From an uncultured Clostridia bacterium (GTDB taxonomy: Bacteria; Bacillota; Clostridia; TANB77; CAG-508), in assembly GCA_944392945.1 (NCBI GenBank), contig CALXYJ010000001.1, positions 124,001 through 188,000 on the forward strand: 64,000 bases of DNA. Direction: 5' to 3'. Under the pieces are notes generated by a model. That model did no database searches and was not told the origin of the DNA. It saw only the letters and a program-made list of their open reading frames with translations. How positions within the stretch are numbered: position 1 is the first letter of the stretch; each line of letters begins with the position of its first letter. The position numbers and the translations under genes are program-made. Below, one piece after another: positions 16,527 to 26,347 of this stretch.

Positions 16527-18083
16527 ATGGCATTATTAGAGGTAGAAAATCTATCACATTCATTTGGAGATAAAATATTATACAAAGATTCTTCTTTTGA
16601 CCTATATAAAGGTGAACATATGGGAATAGTAGGACAAAACGGAGCGGGAAAAAGTACTTTAATTAAGATTTTATTAAAAGAAATATTACCAGATAAAGGA
16701 GCTATAAAATGGCAAAATGGTATTACAATTGGACATTTAGACCAATATGCAATAGTAAATGAAGAGCAGACAATATTTGACTATTTAAGAACAGCTTTTA
16801 AAGATTTATATAAAATAAATGAAGATTTAAATAAATTATATGAAGAAATGACGGAAAGATATGATGAAAATATATTAAATAAAGTTTCTAAATATCAAGA
16901 ATTATTAGAAGAAAAAAATTTTTATGCAATAGATAGTACAATACAAAAAGTTTCTAGTGGTTTAGGAATAACTGCTTTAGGATTAGATACAGTATTAAAA
17001 AATTTAAGTGGAGGTCAAAGAGCAAAAGTAATTTTAGCTAAATTACTTTTGCAAAATCCGGAAGTACTAGTATTGGACGAGCCAACAAACTTTTTAGATA
17101 AAGAACATGTGGAATGGCTTTCTGAATATTTACAAGGTTTTAAAGGTGCATTTATAATTGTGTCACATGATTTTGATTTTTTAGAGAAAGTTACTACATG
17201 TATATGTGATATAGAATTTAATAAAATAAAAAAATACAAAGGTACATATTCAAGCTTTTTAAAGCAAAAAGAATTATTAAGAGAAGATTATATAAGGCAA
17301 TATAATTCACAACAAAAAGAAATAAAAAGATTAGAAGATTATATTGCCAAGAATAAAGTTAGAGCATCGACTGCACAAATGGCTAAAAGTAGAGAAAAAA
17401 AGCTAGAAAAAATGGAAAAAATAGAAAAGCCTACATTTACAAGCAAGCCACATTTTAGGTTTAATGGAATAGAAAGTACAGCACAAGTTATATTAGAGGT
17501 AAATGGATTAGAAGTAGGATATTATTATCCATTACTTCCAAAAATGAAATTTGATGTAAGAAACGAAGAAAAGTTGGTAATAACAGGTTTTAATGGAATA
17601 GGTAAATCAACACTATTAAAAACAATTTTAGGGGAAATAAAACCAATTTCTGGAGGTTTTAGATTTTCCGAAACAATTAAAAGTATAGGATATTATGAAC
17701 AAGATTTAAAATGGGAAGATCCAGAAGATATACCACTTAATATTATTTCTAAAGAATTTCCGAGACTAACACAAAAACAAGTTAGAAAACATTTAGCAGA
17801 TTGTGGCATAAAAAAAGAACATGTAATGCAACCAATTTCTACTTTAAGTGGAGGAGAACAAGCAAAAGTAAAACTTTGTAAATTAGTTTTAAAACCTTGT
17901 AATTTATTAATTTTAGATGAGCCTACAAACCATCTTGATGCTGATACAAAAGAAGAATTACAAAAAGCTCTAACAGAATTTAAGGGAACTATTATTTTAG
18001 TTTCGCATGAAGCTAGTTTTTATAAGGATTTGGCAACAAGAATTGTAAATATAGAAGATTTATGTATTAAAAAAATTAGATAA
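16527..18083 (+). CDS. ABC-F family ATPase (YbiT/YkpA-like)
   Basis: This 518-residue cytoplasmic protein has two ABC domains and no membrane segments. Domain 1 carries Walker A GQNGAGKST (about 36-44), signature LSGGQRAK and Walker B VLVLDEPTNFLD. A charged linker follows (about 245-300). Domain 2 has a slightly altered Walker A GFNGIGKST, signature LSGGEQAK and Walker B LLILDEPTNHLD. ABC-F proteins bind the ribosomal E site and rescue or regulate stalled ribosomes; some give antibiotic resistance. The EPTNFLD/EPTNHLD pair and the overall length place this with translation-factor types such as YbiT/YkpA, but resistance cannot be excluded from sequence alone. AGGAGG precedes the ATG, and a good promoter lies directly upstream. 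Confidence 0.85.
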   Translation: MALLEVENLSHSFGDKILYKDSSFDLYKGEHMGIVGQNGAGKSTLIKILLKEILPDKGAIKWQNGITIGHLDQYAIVNEEQTIFDYLRTAFKDLYKINEDLNKLYEEMTERYDENILNKVSKYQELLEEKNFYAIDSTIQKVSSGLGITALGLDTVLKNLSGGQRAKVILAKLLLQNPEVLVLDEPTNFLDKEHVEWLSEYLQGFKGAFIIVSHDFDFLEKVTTCICDIEFNKIKKYKGTYSSFLKQKELLREDYIRQYNSQQKEIKRLEDYIAKNKVRASTAQMAKSREKKLEKMEKIEKPTFTSKPHFRFNGIESTAQVILEVNGLEVGYYYPLLPKMKFDVRNEEKLVITGFNGIGKSTLLKTILGEIKPISGGFRFSETIKSIGYYEQDLKWEDPEDIPLNIISKEFPRLTQKQVRKHLADCGIKKEHVMQPISTLSGGEQAKVKLCKLVLKPCNLLILDEPTNHLDADTKEELQKALTEFKGTIILVSHEASFYKDLATRIVNIEDLCIKKIR

Positions 18084-18095
18084 ATAGGAGTTTTT

Positions 18096-18830
18096 ATGAA
18101 GAAAAAAATATTAATAGGAATTGCTATACTAATAATATTTGCAATTATATTATGTATTTTATGGAAAAATGGGATAATTTTAGTAAATAATCCAGAAGAA
18201 TATGGCTATACAATAAAAGGTGTTGATGTTTCTTCATATCAAGGAGAAATAGATTGGAATGTTTTGGCAAAGCAGAATATAGAATTTGCTTTTATAAAAG
18301 CAACAGAAGGAAGCTCATATGTAGATGAAAATTTTAAGAAAAATTTAGAAGGAGCAATGAAAACAGATTTATTAGTTGGCGCATATCATTTCTTCAGCTA
18401 TGACAGTACAGGAGAAGCTCAAGCTAATAACTTTATAAAAAATGTGCCAAAACAAAATAATATGTTACCACCTGTTATAGATATAGAATTTTATGGTGAT
18501 AAATATAAAAATATCCCAGATATTAGTACAACGCAAAAAGAGCTAACAGTAATGTTAGAAAGATTAGAAGAATATTATGAAAAAAAGCCAATTATATATG
18601 CAACAAATAAATCATATAATTTATACATAGTAGACAATTTTAATGATTATTATATTTGGATAAGAGATATATTTAAATTACCAAAATTAAAAGATAATAG
18701 AGAATGGACTTTCTGGCAATATACAGATAAAGCCGTTTTAAATGGTTATAAAGGAAAAGAAGATAAAATTGATATAAATGTATTTAATGGATCAATTGAT
18801 GAGTTAAAAAAGATGACTAGTATATCTTGA
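18096..18830 (+). CDS. GH25 lysozyme-like muramidase, membrane-anchored
   Basis: An N-terminal hydrophobic helix (about 4-24) without a clear cleavage site is followed by a GH25 catalytic domain (about 42-240). Visible family motifs are GVDVSSYQGEIDW, with the catalytic Asp, AFIKATEGSSY, the LLVGAYHFFSY strand and the PPVIDIEF motif with the second acidic pair. GH25 enzymes cut the beta-1,4 bond between MurNAc and GlcNAc in peptidoglycan. The C-terminal FWQYTD motif is also present, so the domain looks complete at 244 residues. It follows the ABC-F gene by 12 bases. A cell-wall remodelling role is most likely, rather than phage lysis, because there is no holin or phage gene nearby. Confidence 0.88.
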   Translation: MKKKILIGIAILIIFAIILCILWKNGIILVNNPEEYGYTIKGVDVSSYQGEIDWNVLAKQNIEFAFIKATEGSSYVDENFKKNLEGAMKTDLLVGAYHFFSYDSTGEAQANNFIKNVPKQNNMLPPVIDIEFYGDKYKNIPDISTTQKELTVMLERLEEYYEKKPIIYATNKSYNLYIVDNFNDYYIWIRDIFKLPKLKDNREWTFWQYTDKAVLNGYKGKEDKIDINVFNGSIDELKKMTSIS

Positions 18831-18901
18831 ATATTTTAAAAAATAATTATATTATTGTAAGGAAAATCTTATAGAGATTACAAAAGAATAAAGGAGAGGG
18901 C

Positions 18902-20410
18902 ATGAAAAAAGGAACAAAGAATTTAATATTATTTTTTATTTTATTTGTAATAACAGGGGTTGTTTTTTGGAATTATATATCTATGCATTATGCAACAGAT
19001 ACATATAATATTATGAATATAGGATATGAAAAATATGCAATAGATAATTCTTTAAGTGATGGAAGAATATTTATGTTTTTAATAGGAATGTTTGCAAATT
19101 TAGTTAATATTCCTATTAATATTTATGTTATAACTCTAACAGTTTTAGCATTAATAATATCATGTATTGCAGTTGTAGTTTTAAAAAATATGATAATGAA
19201 ATTTTGTAGCAAAGAGACAATCTTGCAAGAAATTGTAGCAATTTTAATATCATATTGTACTATTTTTAATTTTATGTATGTAGAAAATTTATATTTTGTA
19301 GAATCTGCAGTTATGGCTTTTAGCATACTTGGTTATATATTAGCTGTAAAACAAATTATAAATAAAAATAAATTTTACATATTAAAAGCAACAATTCTAG
19401 CAATATTAGCAACATTTTGTTACCAAGGAACAATTGGGCTATTTGCATTATATGGAGTAGTATTTTCTATAGCTAAAAATAAAAAGAATATAAAACAAAT
19501 ATTAAAAGATTTTGGAATAATAATTTTAATAACAATAGTATCATTTGCAGCAAATTTAATACAAATAAATATTGCAACAACCATAGCAGGAACAGTTCAA
19601 AAAAGATTAAATGGAATACAAAATTTGTTAGAAAATTTTGTATATGTTCTAAGAAATTTTAATAATATGGTATTTAATACTATGTTTATAAAAAATTGTA
19701 ATCTATTTCCTGAGTTTTTAATGTTAATGTTTATACTTATTATTATACTTATGACAGGATTTTATGAAATTAAGGAAAAAGAAGAAGGCTTAATTTTTTC
19801 ATCATTTTTTATTTTTGCGGTAACTGTAATAATAACTTTTGCAATGTGCATTGTAAGTATTGCAAGTTATGATACAGGAAGAATACATAATCCAGTAGGT
19901 GCTTTAATAGGTGTTTTGTTTATGTATGTTTTTTGTGCAAGCGAGATATTTTCAAAAGATGGGATTATTAAATATTTAATTATATCAACATTAGTTGCAT
20001 ATAATGTTATTTTGATTGTAAATACAGTATCTTTATTATCACAGCACAAAAAAGTAAATGAATTAGAAAAAATACAGTGTGAAGGTTTAGAAGAATACAT
20101 AGAAGAATATGAAGAAGAAAATAATGTAAAAATCACAGAAGCAAGATATTTTAAATTATCCAATATGAAAAAATATGGGTTCTTTGAAGAAATAGAAAAT
20201 GAATCTGTACTTACATATGATGGAGTAGCATGTACATGGTCAGCCATAGGAACAATAAATTTTTATACAGGAAGAGATTTTGCAGACAACTATTTAGAGG
20301 CATATCCTAATAGAGATTTATTTTATGCATATGCCGCAAAAAGAAATTTAGGATATGAGAAAAATTTTGTAATAATGGATAATATTTTGTATTTCTTAGC
20401 ATATATTTAA
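18902..20410 (+). CDS. GtrII-like glucosyltransferase-domain membrane protein, copy 1
   Basis: This 502-residue protein has about ten membrane helices. The first extracytoplasmic loop has MHYATDTYNIMNIGYEKYA and a DGR motif (about residue 55), the pattern of the glucosyl transferase GtrII family, which adds glucose from undecaprenyl phosphate to surface polysaccharide. The C-terminal ~100 residues form a soluble outer domain after the last helix, with Glu-rich EEYIEEYEEENN and a late VACTWSAIGTINFYT block. A GGAGAGGG site precedes the ATG. The next gene encodes a clear paralogue, so this is a tandem duplication. The GtrB-like enzyme at 2154 could supply the lipid-linked sugar. Confidence 0.76.
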   Translation: MKKGTKNLILFFILFVITGVVFWNYISMHYATDTYNIMNIGYEKYAIDNSLSDGRIFMFLIGMFANLVNIPINIYVITLTVLALIISCIAVVVLKNMIMKFCSKETILQEIVAILISYCTIFNFMYVENLYFVESAVMAFSILGYILAVKQIINKNKFYILKATILAILATFCYQGTIGLFALYGVVFSIAKNKKNIKQILKDFGIIILITIVSFAANLIQINIATTIAGTVQKRLNGIQNLLENFVYVLRNFNNMVFNTMFIKNCNLFPEFLMLMFILIIILMTGFYEIKEKEEGLIFSSFFIFAVTVIITFAMCIVSIASYDTGRIHNPVGALIGVLFMYVFCASEIFSKDGIIKYLIISTLVAYNVILIVNTVSLLSQHKKVNELEKIQCEGLEEYIEEYEEENNVKITEARYFKLSNMKKYGFFEEIENESVLTYDGVACTWSAIGTINFYTGRDFADNYLEAYPNRDLFYAYAAKRNLGYEKNFVIMDNILYFLAYI

Positions 20411-20425
20411 AAATTAGGTGATTTT

Positions 20426-21925
20426 ATGAAAAAATTAAAAAAAGATTATCTTATCTTTTTTGTAATATTTGTATTTTCTATAATTATGTATATAAACTGG
20501 CTTAGTATGCATTATGCTTCTGATACATATAATATTATGAATGTAGGGTATGAAACATATGCAACTAATTGGTCTTTAAAAGATGGAAGACTAATAATGT
20601 ACTTAATTACAATAATCTTTGCAAAACTTAATCTGCCAATAGAAATATTTGTAATAGGAACTTTATTAGTGGCGATTTTAATATCTTGTATTTGTGTAAT
20701 AAAATTAAAAAATATAATTACTGAGAATATTGAACTTAATATAAAAAAAGAAATTATATTGGTTTTAGCAGTGTTTTTTACAATCTTTAATTTTATGTAT
20801 ATAGAAGATATGTATTTTGTAGAATCTGTAGTTATGGCTTTAAGTATATTACTCTTAACATATTCGGCAGATTTTATAGTAAATGCCAGATCTATTGGAA
20901 GTAGAATAAAGGCTTTAACATTAGCTATAATAGCAGTAATTGCATATCAAGGAACAATTGGTTTTATTATAATTTTAACTTTTACAATTAGTTTACTAAA
21001 AAATAAAATTGAATTAGAAGGTAAAAAAGACATTATAAAGGCAAATCTGAGAAGAATCATAATAGATTCTTTAATATCAGCGCTTTTTGCATTTATTGCA
21101 ATTTGTTTAAACCTTTTAATTGTTAAAATCATCGGGGAGCTAACTGGACAAGTTCAAACAAGGATAGGAACTGTATCAGAAATTTTTAATAATTTAGAAT
21201 ATATATTAAAAAATTTTAATTCAATTTTAAAAGATAATGTTGGACTATTTCCAGTTAATCTATTATATACTTTTTTATTGATTAGTTTAATAGTTTCGTT
21301 AATATGTGACATAAAAACAAAAAGCAGAAGATTTTTAACTTTAAAATTGGTATGTATAATTATTATAAGTATAATTAGTGCATTTATAGTTTCGATAGGA
21401 ACTTTATCAAGTTTTTATACAGGAAGATTACATTATTGCATAGGAAGTATGATGGGATTTGTCTTAATTTGTCTAATAATAGAAAATAAGGATGAATTTT
21501 TTGGAAAAATATTTAATTTAATTTTAATAATTTATGGAATTATTAGTATATGTAATTGTATAATAGTTACATATCAACACAAAAAAGTTAATGAATATGA
21601 AAAATTAGAAGTAAAAAGTTTAAATAGATATATTGAAGAGTACGAAGAAGATAGCAATATTAAGGTTCAAAATATAGCAATATATACTATAAGGGGACAA
21701 AGTAATAAAACATATTTTGCAGACATATCAAGAAAATCTGTGGTAACATATAATGCTTTAAGATGCAATTGGTCAGCAGATGGACTTATTAATTTCTATA
21801 CTAAAAGAAACTTAGAAACAATAAATCTAAATACAAATTTATTAGAAGAATATATTATGCAAAAAAATGAAAAAGGTTATGGAATTGTTAATAATACATT
21901 AATTGTAGAATGTTATATGTATTAG
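20426..21925 (+). CDS. GtrII-like glucosyltransferase-domain membrane protein, copy 2
   Basis: This 499-residue protein is collinear with the preceding gene product. It has the same first loop (MHYASDTYNIMNVGYETYA, KDGR), the same FTIFNFMYIEDMYFVES helix, the IAYQGTIGF helix, a FYTGRLH motif and the outer RYIEEYEEDSN segment. Identity is moderate, spread over the full length, so the duplication is old and both copies are kept under selection. They may differ in acceptor or linkage. It starts 16 bases after the first copy with an AGGTGAT site and is almost certainly cotranscribed with it. polA follows 16 bases later. Confidence 0.76.
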   Translation: MKKLKKDYLIFFVIFVFSIIMYINWLSMHYASDTYNIMNVGYETYATNWSLKDGRLIMYLITIIFAKLNLPIEIFVIGTLLVAILISCICVIKLKNIITENIELNIKKEIILVLAVFFTIFNFMYIEDMYFVESVVMALSILLLTYSADFIVNARSIGSRIKALTLAIIAVIAYQGTIGFIIILTFTISLLKNKIELEGKKDIIKANLRRIIIDSLISALFAFIAICLNLLIVKIIGELTGQVQTRIGTVSEIFNNLEYILKNFNSILKDNVGLFPVNLLYTFLLISLIVSLICDIKTKSRRFLTLKLVCIIIISIISAFIVSIGTLSSFYTGRLHYCIGSMMGFVLICLIIENKDEFFGKIFNLILIIYGIISICNCIIVTYQHKKVNEYEKLEVKSLNRYIEEYEEDSNIKVQNIAIYTIRGQSNKTYFADISRKSVVTYNALRCNWSADGLINFYTKRNLETINLNTNLLEEYIMQKNEKGYGIVNNTLIVECYMY

Positions 21926-21940
21926 GAAAGAAGGTTAATT

Positions 21941-24646
21941 TTGGAAAAATTAGTGTTAATAGATGGTAATAGCATTTTGAATAGAGCTTTTTATGGAATT
22001 ATGGGAAATAAAATGTTAACAACAAAGGAGGGAACACCTACAAATGCAGTATATGGTTTCTTAGCAATAATGTTTAAAATATTAGAAGAAATAAAGCCAG
22101 AATATCTAGTTGTAGCTTTTGACATGAAAGGACCAACTAAAAGACATGAAATGTATGATGGGTATAAAGCTAATAGAAAAGGTATGCCTGATGAGTTAGC
22201 TTGCCAAATGCCAATTATAAAAAATATTTTAAAGGCTATGAATATAGATATCGTGGAAAAAGAAGGATATGAGGGTGATGACATCCTAGGAACTTTATCT
22301 GTATTTGGTGAAAAACAAGGATTGGAAGTAACTATTTTATCTGGAGATAGGGATACTTTTCAGCTTGCAACAGATAATGTAACAATTAGAATTCCAAGGA
22401 CCAAGATGGGAAAAACTGAAGTAGAAGATTTTAACAGAAAAAAAGTAGAAGAAATATATAATCTAGAGCCAAAGCAATTAATAGAAGTAAAAGGACTTCA
22501 AGGAGATACTTCAGATAATATACCAGGAGTTCCAGGAATAGGAGAAAAAACAGCATTAAAATTAATACAGGAATATAAAAGTATAGAAAATTTATATAAA
22601 TTATTAGAAGCAGGACAAGCAGAAGATATAAAAGGAAAAGCTAGAGAAAGGTTACTAGAAAATAAAGATTTAGCAATACTTTCCAAAGAGTTAGGAACAA
22701 TTAATACTAATTCACCAATAGACGAAAATTTAGAAGCTTTTAGAGTAGAAGAATGGAATAAAGAAGAAGTTTTAAGATTATTTAAAGATTTAAATTTTAA
22801 TAGATATATAGAAAGATTTAATTTATCATCAGAAGTAGAACTAGAAAAAGAAGAAATAACAGAAAAATATGAAATAGAAGAAATTAATATTAGTAAGGCT
22901 AAGAAAATAATACAAAAAAATAAAGAATTATTTTATCATTTCTCAACAAAAGAACTTAATAAAGAAGAGTATATTATAAAAAAAGAATTAATTACTTTTT
23001 CATTTTATAATAAAGATGAGAACAAAGCTTATTTTTCTAAGATTGCAGAAGAAGATTTTAAATATTTAAAAGAAATTTTTGAAGACGAAAATATATTAAA
23101 ATATGGATATAAAACGTCAGAGGATTATATTTTATTAAAGCAAAAAGGAATTTTAGCAAAAAATATAATATATGACGCAGAAATTGCAGTATATGATTTA
23201 GATCCATCAAATATGAAATATAAAATGCAGGATGTAGCTTTTCAATATTTAGATTTTAATATGGAAGAATATTTAGAAGCTTTAGGAATAAAAAAGCAAG
23301 CTCAAATAAACTTATTTGAAGAGAATGCTGATAATGATGAATATGAAAAAAATATAAATACACTTTATTGTTATTTAATACAAAAATTATATGAAAAAAC
23401 AAAAGTTGAATTATCAAATTTAGAAGAGACGGATTTGTTTAAAAATATAGAAATGCCATTAGTAGAAGTACTTTCAGAAATGCAGTATGAAGGAATACAA
23501 ATAGATAAAGATGAATTAGAAGAATTTGGAGTAAAATTAAAACAAAGTATAGAAGAGTTAACTCAGGAGATTTATGAATTAAGTGGAACAGAATTTAATA
23601 TAAATTCTCCAAAGCAATTGGGCGAAATTTTATTTGAAAAATTAAATTTACCAGTAATTAAGAAAACAAAAACAGGATATTCAACAGATGTGGATGTTTT
23701 AGAAAAATTAAGAAAAGAACATCCGGTAATCGAAAAAGTTTTGGAATATAGAAGTTTGACTAAATTAAATTCTACATATGTTGATGGATTAAAGCCATAT
23801 ATAAATCCGGTAACAGGAAGAATTCATTCATATTTTCATCAAACAATTACTGCAACTGGAAGAATAAGTTCAACAGAACCTAATCTTCAAAATATACCTA
23901 CAAGAATAGAACTAGGAAAACAATTAAGAAAAGCATTTAAGCCAAGAGAAGGATATTTATTTATAGATGCAGATTATTCACAAATAGAATTAAGAGTACT
24001 TGCACATATTTCCAATGATGAACATATGATAGAGGCTTTTAATAATAATGAAGATATACATAAACAAGCTGCTGCAAGTGTATTTAAAGTGCCTATTGAT
24101 GAAGTTACAAAAGAACAAAGAACACATGCAAAAGCAGTCAATTTTGGAATAGTTTATGGAATAAGTGATTTTGGTTTAGGAGAACAAATAGGAGTATCTA
24201 GAAAAAAAGCAAAAGAATATATAAATCAATATTTAGAAAAGTATAGTGGTATAAAAAAATTTATGACAGACATCGTGGAAGAAGCAAAGGAAAAGGGGTA
24301 TGTAGAAACATTATTTAAAAGGAGAAGATATATACCAGAATTAAAATCTAAGAATTTTAACATTAGACAATTTGGAGCAAGAGCAGCTATGAATACACCT
24401 ATACAGGGAACTGCTGCTGATATAATGAAAATTGCAATGATTGATGTATACCAAAAATTAAAAGAAGGAAATCTAAAATCTAAATTAATATTACAAATAC
24501 ATGATGAACTTTTAATAGAAGCAAAAGAAGAAGAAAAAGAAGAAGTTAAAAATATATTAAAAACATCAATGGAAAATGCAATAGAATTAAAAGTACCATT
24601 AAAAGCAGATGTTTCAGAAGCATATAATTGGTATGATTTAAAATAA
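21941..24646 (+). CDS. polA: DNA polymerase I
   Basis: The 901-residue protein fills Okazaki gaps and repair patches. Residues ~1-290 are the 5' nuclease (DGNSILNRAFYGI, EGDDILGTLS, GDRDTFQLA, GLQGDTSDNIPGVPGIGEKTA). Residues ~305-480 are the 3'-5' exonuclease fold, but the Asp/Glu metal motif is replaced (LFYHFSTKEL), so proofreading is probably lost, as in many Firmicutes. The polymerase part has motif A DADYSQIELRVLAHI, the O helix THAKAVNFGIVYG, and motif C ILQIHDELLIEA. The start is a TTG with AGAAGG upstream; the first residues MEKLVLIDGNS fit the family exactly, so no other start is needed. Confidence 0.97.
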   Translation: MEKLVLIDGNSILNRAFYGIMGNKMLTTKEGTPTNAVYGFLAIMFKILEEIKPEYLVVAFDMKGPTKRHEMYDGYKANRKGMPDELACQMPIIKNILKAMNIDIVEKEGYEGDDILGTLSVFGEKQGLEVTILSGDRDTFQLATDNVTIRIPRTKMGKTEVEDFNRKKVEEIYNLEPKQLIEVKGLQGDTSDNIPGVPGIGEKTALKLIQEYKSIENLYKLLEAGQAEDIKGKARERLLENKDLAILSKELGTINTNSPIDENLEAFRVEEWNKEEVLRLFKDLNFNRYIERFNLSSEVELEKEEITEKYEIEEINISKAKKIIQKNKELFYHFSTKELNKEEYIIKKELITFSFYNKDENKAYFSKIAEEDFKYLKEIFEDENILKYGYKTSEDYILLKQKGILAKNIIYDAEIAVYDLDPSNMKYKMQDVAFQYLDFNMEEYLEALGIKKQAQINLFEENADNDEYEKNINTLYCYLIQKLYEKTKVELSNLEETDLFKNIEMPLVEVLSEMQYEGIQIDKDELEEFGVKLKQSIEELTQEIYELSGTEFNINSPKQLGEILFEKLNLPVIKKTKTGYSTDVDVLEKLRKEHPVIEKVLEYRSLTKLNSTYVDGLKPYINPVTGRIHSYFHQTITATGRISSTEPNLQNIPTRIELGKQLRKAFKPREGYLFIDADYSQIELRVLAHISNDEHMIEAFNNNEDIHKQAAASVFKVPIDEVTKEQRTHAKAVNFGIVYGISDFGLGEQIGVSRKKAKEYINQYLEKYSGIKKFMTDIVEEAKEKGYVETLFKRRRYIPELKSKNFNIRQFGARAAMNTPIQGTAADIMKIAMIDVYQKLKEGNLKSKLILQIHDELLIEAKEEEKEEVKNILKTSMENAIELKVPLKADVSEAYNWYDLK

Positions 24647-24708
24647 TGTTGTTTTGAATTATTTTTATAAAGGTGATTTTGGTATGTATATACTATTAAA
24701 GAAAGGAG

Positions 24709-24739
24709 TTGTATAACATATAAATATTATGTTATACAA
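24709..24739 (+). promoter_or_regulatory. 12-bp inverted repeat across the transglycosylase start
   Basis: TTGTATAACATA (24709-24720) pairs with TATGTTATACAA (24728-24739) around a seven-base loop. The GGAG site is at 24705-24708, just outside the first arm, and the first ATG (24729) lies in the second arm, 20 bases away. Folding could hide the start or bring the two closer. It may also be an operator. Confidence 0.45.
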
Positions 24740-25317
24740 AACGAATATGAAAAATAAACTACTGAAGATAATAGTTATATTTTTGTTTATATGTGCTATA
24801 TTATACATTATGTTTGGAGTATTTGAAGTACATAAAATAATTATAAAGCAAATATATCCTCAAAAATATTCTGAATATGTAGAAAAATATGCAGAAGAAT
24901 ATGATATAGATTCATTATTAGTATATGCAATTATTAAAGCGGAAAGCAATTTTCAGCCAGAAGCTGTATCTAAAAGTGATGCTATTGGGTTAATGCAACT
25001 TATGGATACAACTGCTGAAGATACTGCTAATAAATTAGGAATAGAATATAATAAAGAAGATTTAAAAAATCCAGAGATTAATATAATGCTTGGTACAAAA
25101 TATTTTTCTACTTTATATGAAACATATAAAAACATACCAATAGCCTTAACTGCCTATAATGCGGGAAGTCGGGAATGTATCTAATTGGATCGAAGAGGGA
25201 ACCATTTTACCAGATGGCTCAAATATAGAAAACATTCCTTTTAGAGAAACAAATAATTATGTAAGAAAGATATTAAGAGATTACGAAATATATAAAGAAA
25301 TATATAAAGAAAAATAA
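24729..25317 (+). CDS. Membrane-anchored SLT lytic transglycosylase with +1 shift at CGG
   Basis: An N-terminal helix (about 8-30) is followed by a soluble lytic transglycosylase domain that cleaves peptidoglycan with anhydro-ring formation. The catalytic Glu lies in YAIIKAESNFQPEAVSKSDA, then come GLMQLMDTTA, the NIMLGTKYFSTL helix and ALTAYNAGS. At codon 148 there is an in-frame CGG (25170-25172), and the frame stops three codons later at 25182-25184. Skipping the C gives NAGSGNVSNWI, exactly the conserved NAG-x-GNV motif, and continues with FRETNNYVRKIL to a normal end at 25317, making ~195 residues. One inserted base, or a programmed shift at CGG, explains this. The start could also be the ATG at 24747. 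Confidence 0.8.
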
Positions 25318-25333
25318 AAAGGAGTGAGTTGCT

Positions 25334-26341
25334 ATGGCAATTTTAGTTACTGGAGGAGCTGGATATATAGGAAGTCATACAGTTGTAGAATTATTAAACT
25401 CTGGAAGAGAAGTTATTGTATTAGATGATTTTTCTAATAGTAAACCAGAAGTACTAGATTCAATAAAAAAGATTACAAATAAGGATTTTAAATTTTACAA
25501 AGTAAATTATCTAAATAAAGAAGAATTAGATAAAATCTTTAAAGAAAATAAGATAGAAGCTGTTATGAATTTTGCGGGTTTTAAAGCAGTAGGAGAATCT
25601 GTTCAAAAACCAATTGAATATTATACAAATAATGTTTCTGGAACATTAACTTTATTAGATGTTATGAGGAATAATAATGTAAAGAAATTTGTTTTCAGTT
25701 CTTCTGCAACAGTATATGGAAAACCAGAAGTTGTACCAATTACTGAAGATTGTAAAACAGGTGGAACCACAAATCCATATGGTACAAGTAAATTATTTAT
25801 AGAACAAATATTAAAAGATGTCTATAAATCAGATAATACATGGGACATAGTAATATTAAGATATTTTAATCCAATTGGAGCACACGAAAGTGGTCTTATA
25901 GGAGAAGAACCACAAGGAATACCAAATAACTTAATGCCATATATTGTAAGAGTAGCAAATGGTACTTTAAAAGAATTATCTGTTTTCGGAAATGATTATG
26001 ATACTCCAGATGGTACAGGTGTAAGAGACTATATTCATGTGGTAGATTTAGCTAAAGGACACATTAATGCATTAAAAAAATTAGAAAAGGAAGGACAAGG
26101 TTTATTTATATATAATCTAGGAACTGGAAAAGGTTATAGTGTTTTAGATATAGTAAAAACATTCGAGGAGGCAACAGGAAAGAAAGTTCCATATAAAATA
26201 GCACCTAGAAGAGCAGGAGATATAGATATATGTTATTCCGATCCTACAAAGGCAAAAGAAGAATTGGGATGGACAGCCCAAAAAGATTTAAAACAAATGT
26301 GTAAAGATTCATGGAATTATATAGAAAGACAAAATAATTAG
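25334..26341 (+). CDS. galE: UDP-glucose 4-epimerase
   Basis: This 335-residue short-chain dehydrogenase-type enzyme interconverts UDP-glucose and UDP-galactose (or the N-acetyl forms). The NAD-binding motif is TGGAGYIGSHT at 5-15. Further family features are FAGFKAVGES, the SSSATVYG strand, the catalytic YGTSK (about 150-154), and the substrate loop RYFNPIGAHESG. Length is typical. AGGAGTGAG precedes the ATG. It follows the lytic transglycosylase by 16 bases and touches the VanY-like gene, so it probably belongs to a cell-envelope operon and supplies sugar nucleotides for surface glycans. Confidence 0.95.
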   Translation: MAILVTGGAGYIGSHTVVELLNSGREVIVLDDFSNSKPEVLDSIKKITNKDFKFYKVNYLNKEELDKIFKENKIEAVMNFAGFKAVGESVQKPIEYYTNNVSGTLTLLDVMRNNNVKKFVFSSSATVYGKPEVVPITEDCKTGGTTNPYGTSKLFIEQILKDVYKSDNTWDIVILRYFNPIGAHESGLIGEEPQGIPNNLMPYIVRVANGTLKELSVFGNDYDTPDGTGVRDYIHVVDLAKGHINALKKLEKEGQGLFIYNLGTGKGYSVLDIVKTFEEATGKKVPYKIAPRRAGDIDICYSDPTKAKEELGWTAQKDLKQMCKDSWNYIERQNN

Positions 26342-26347
26342 GTGAGA

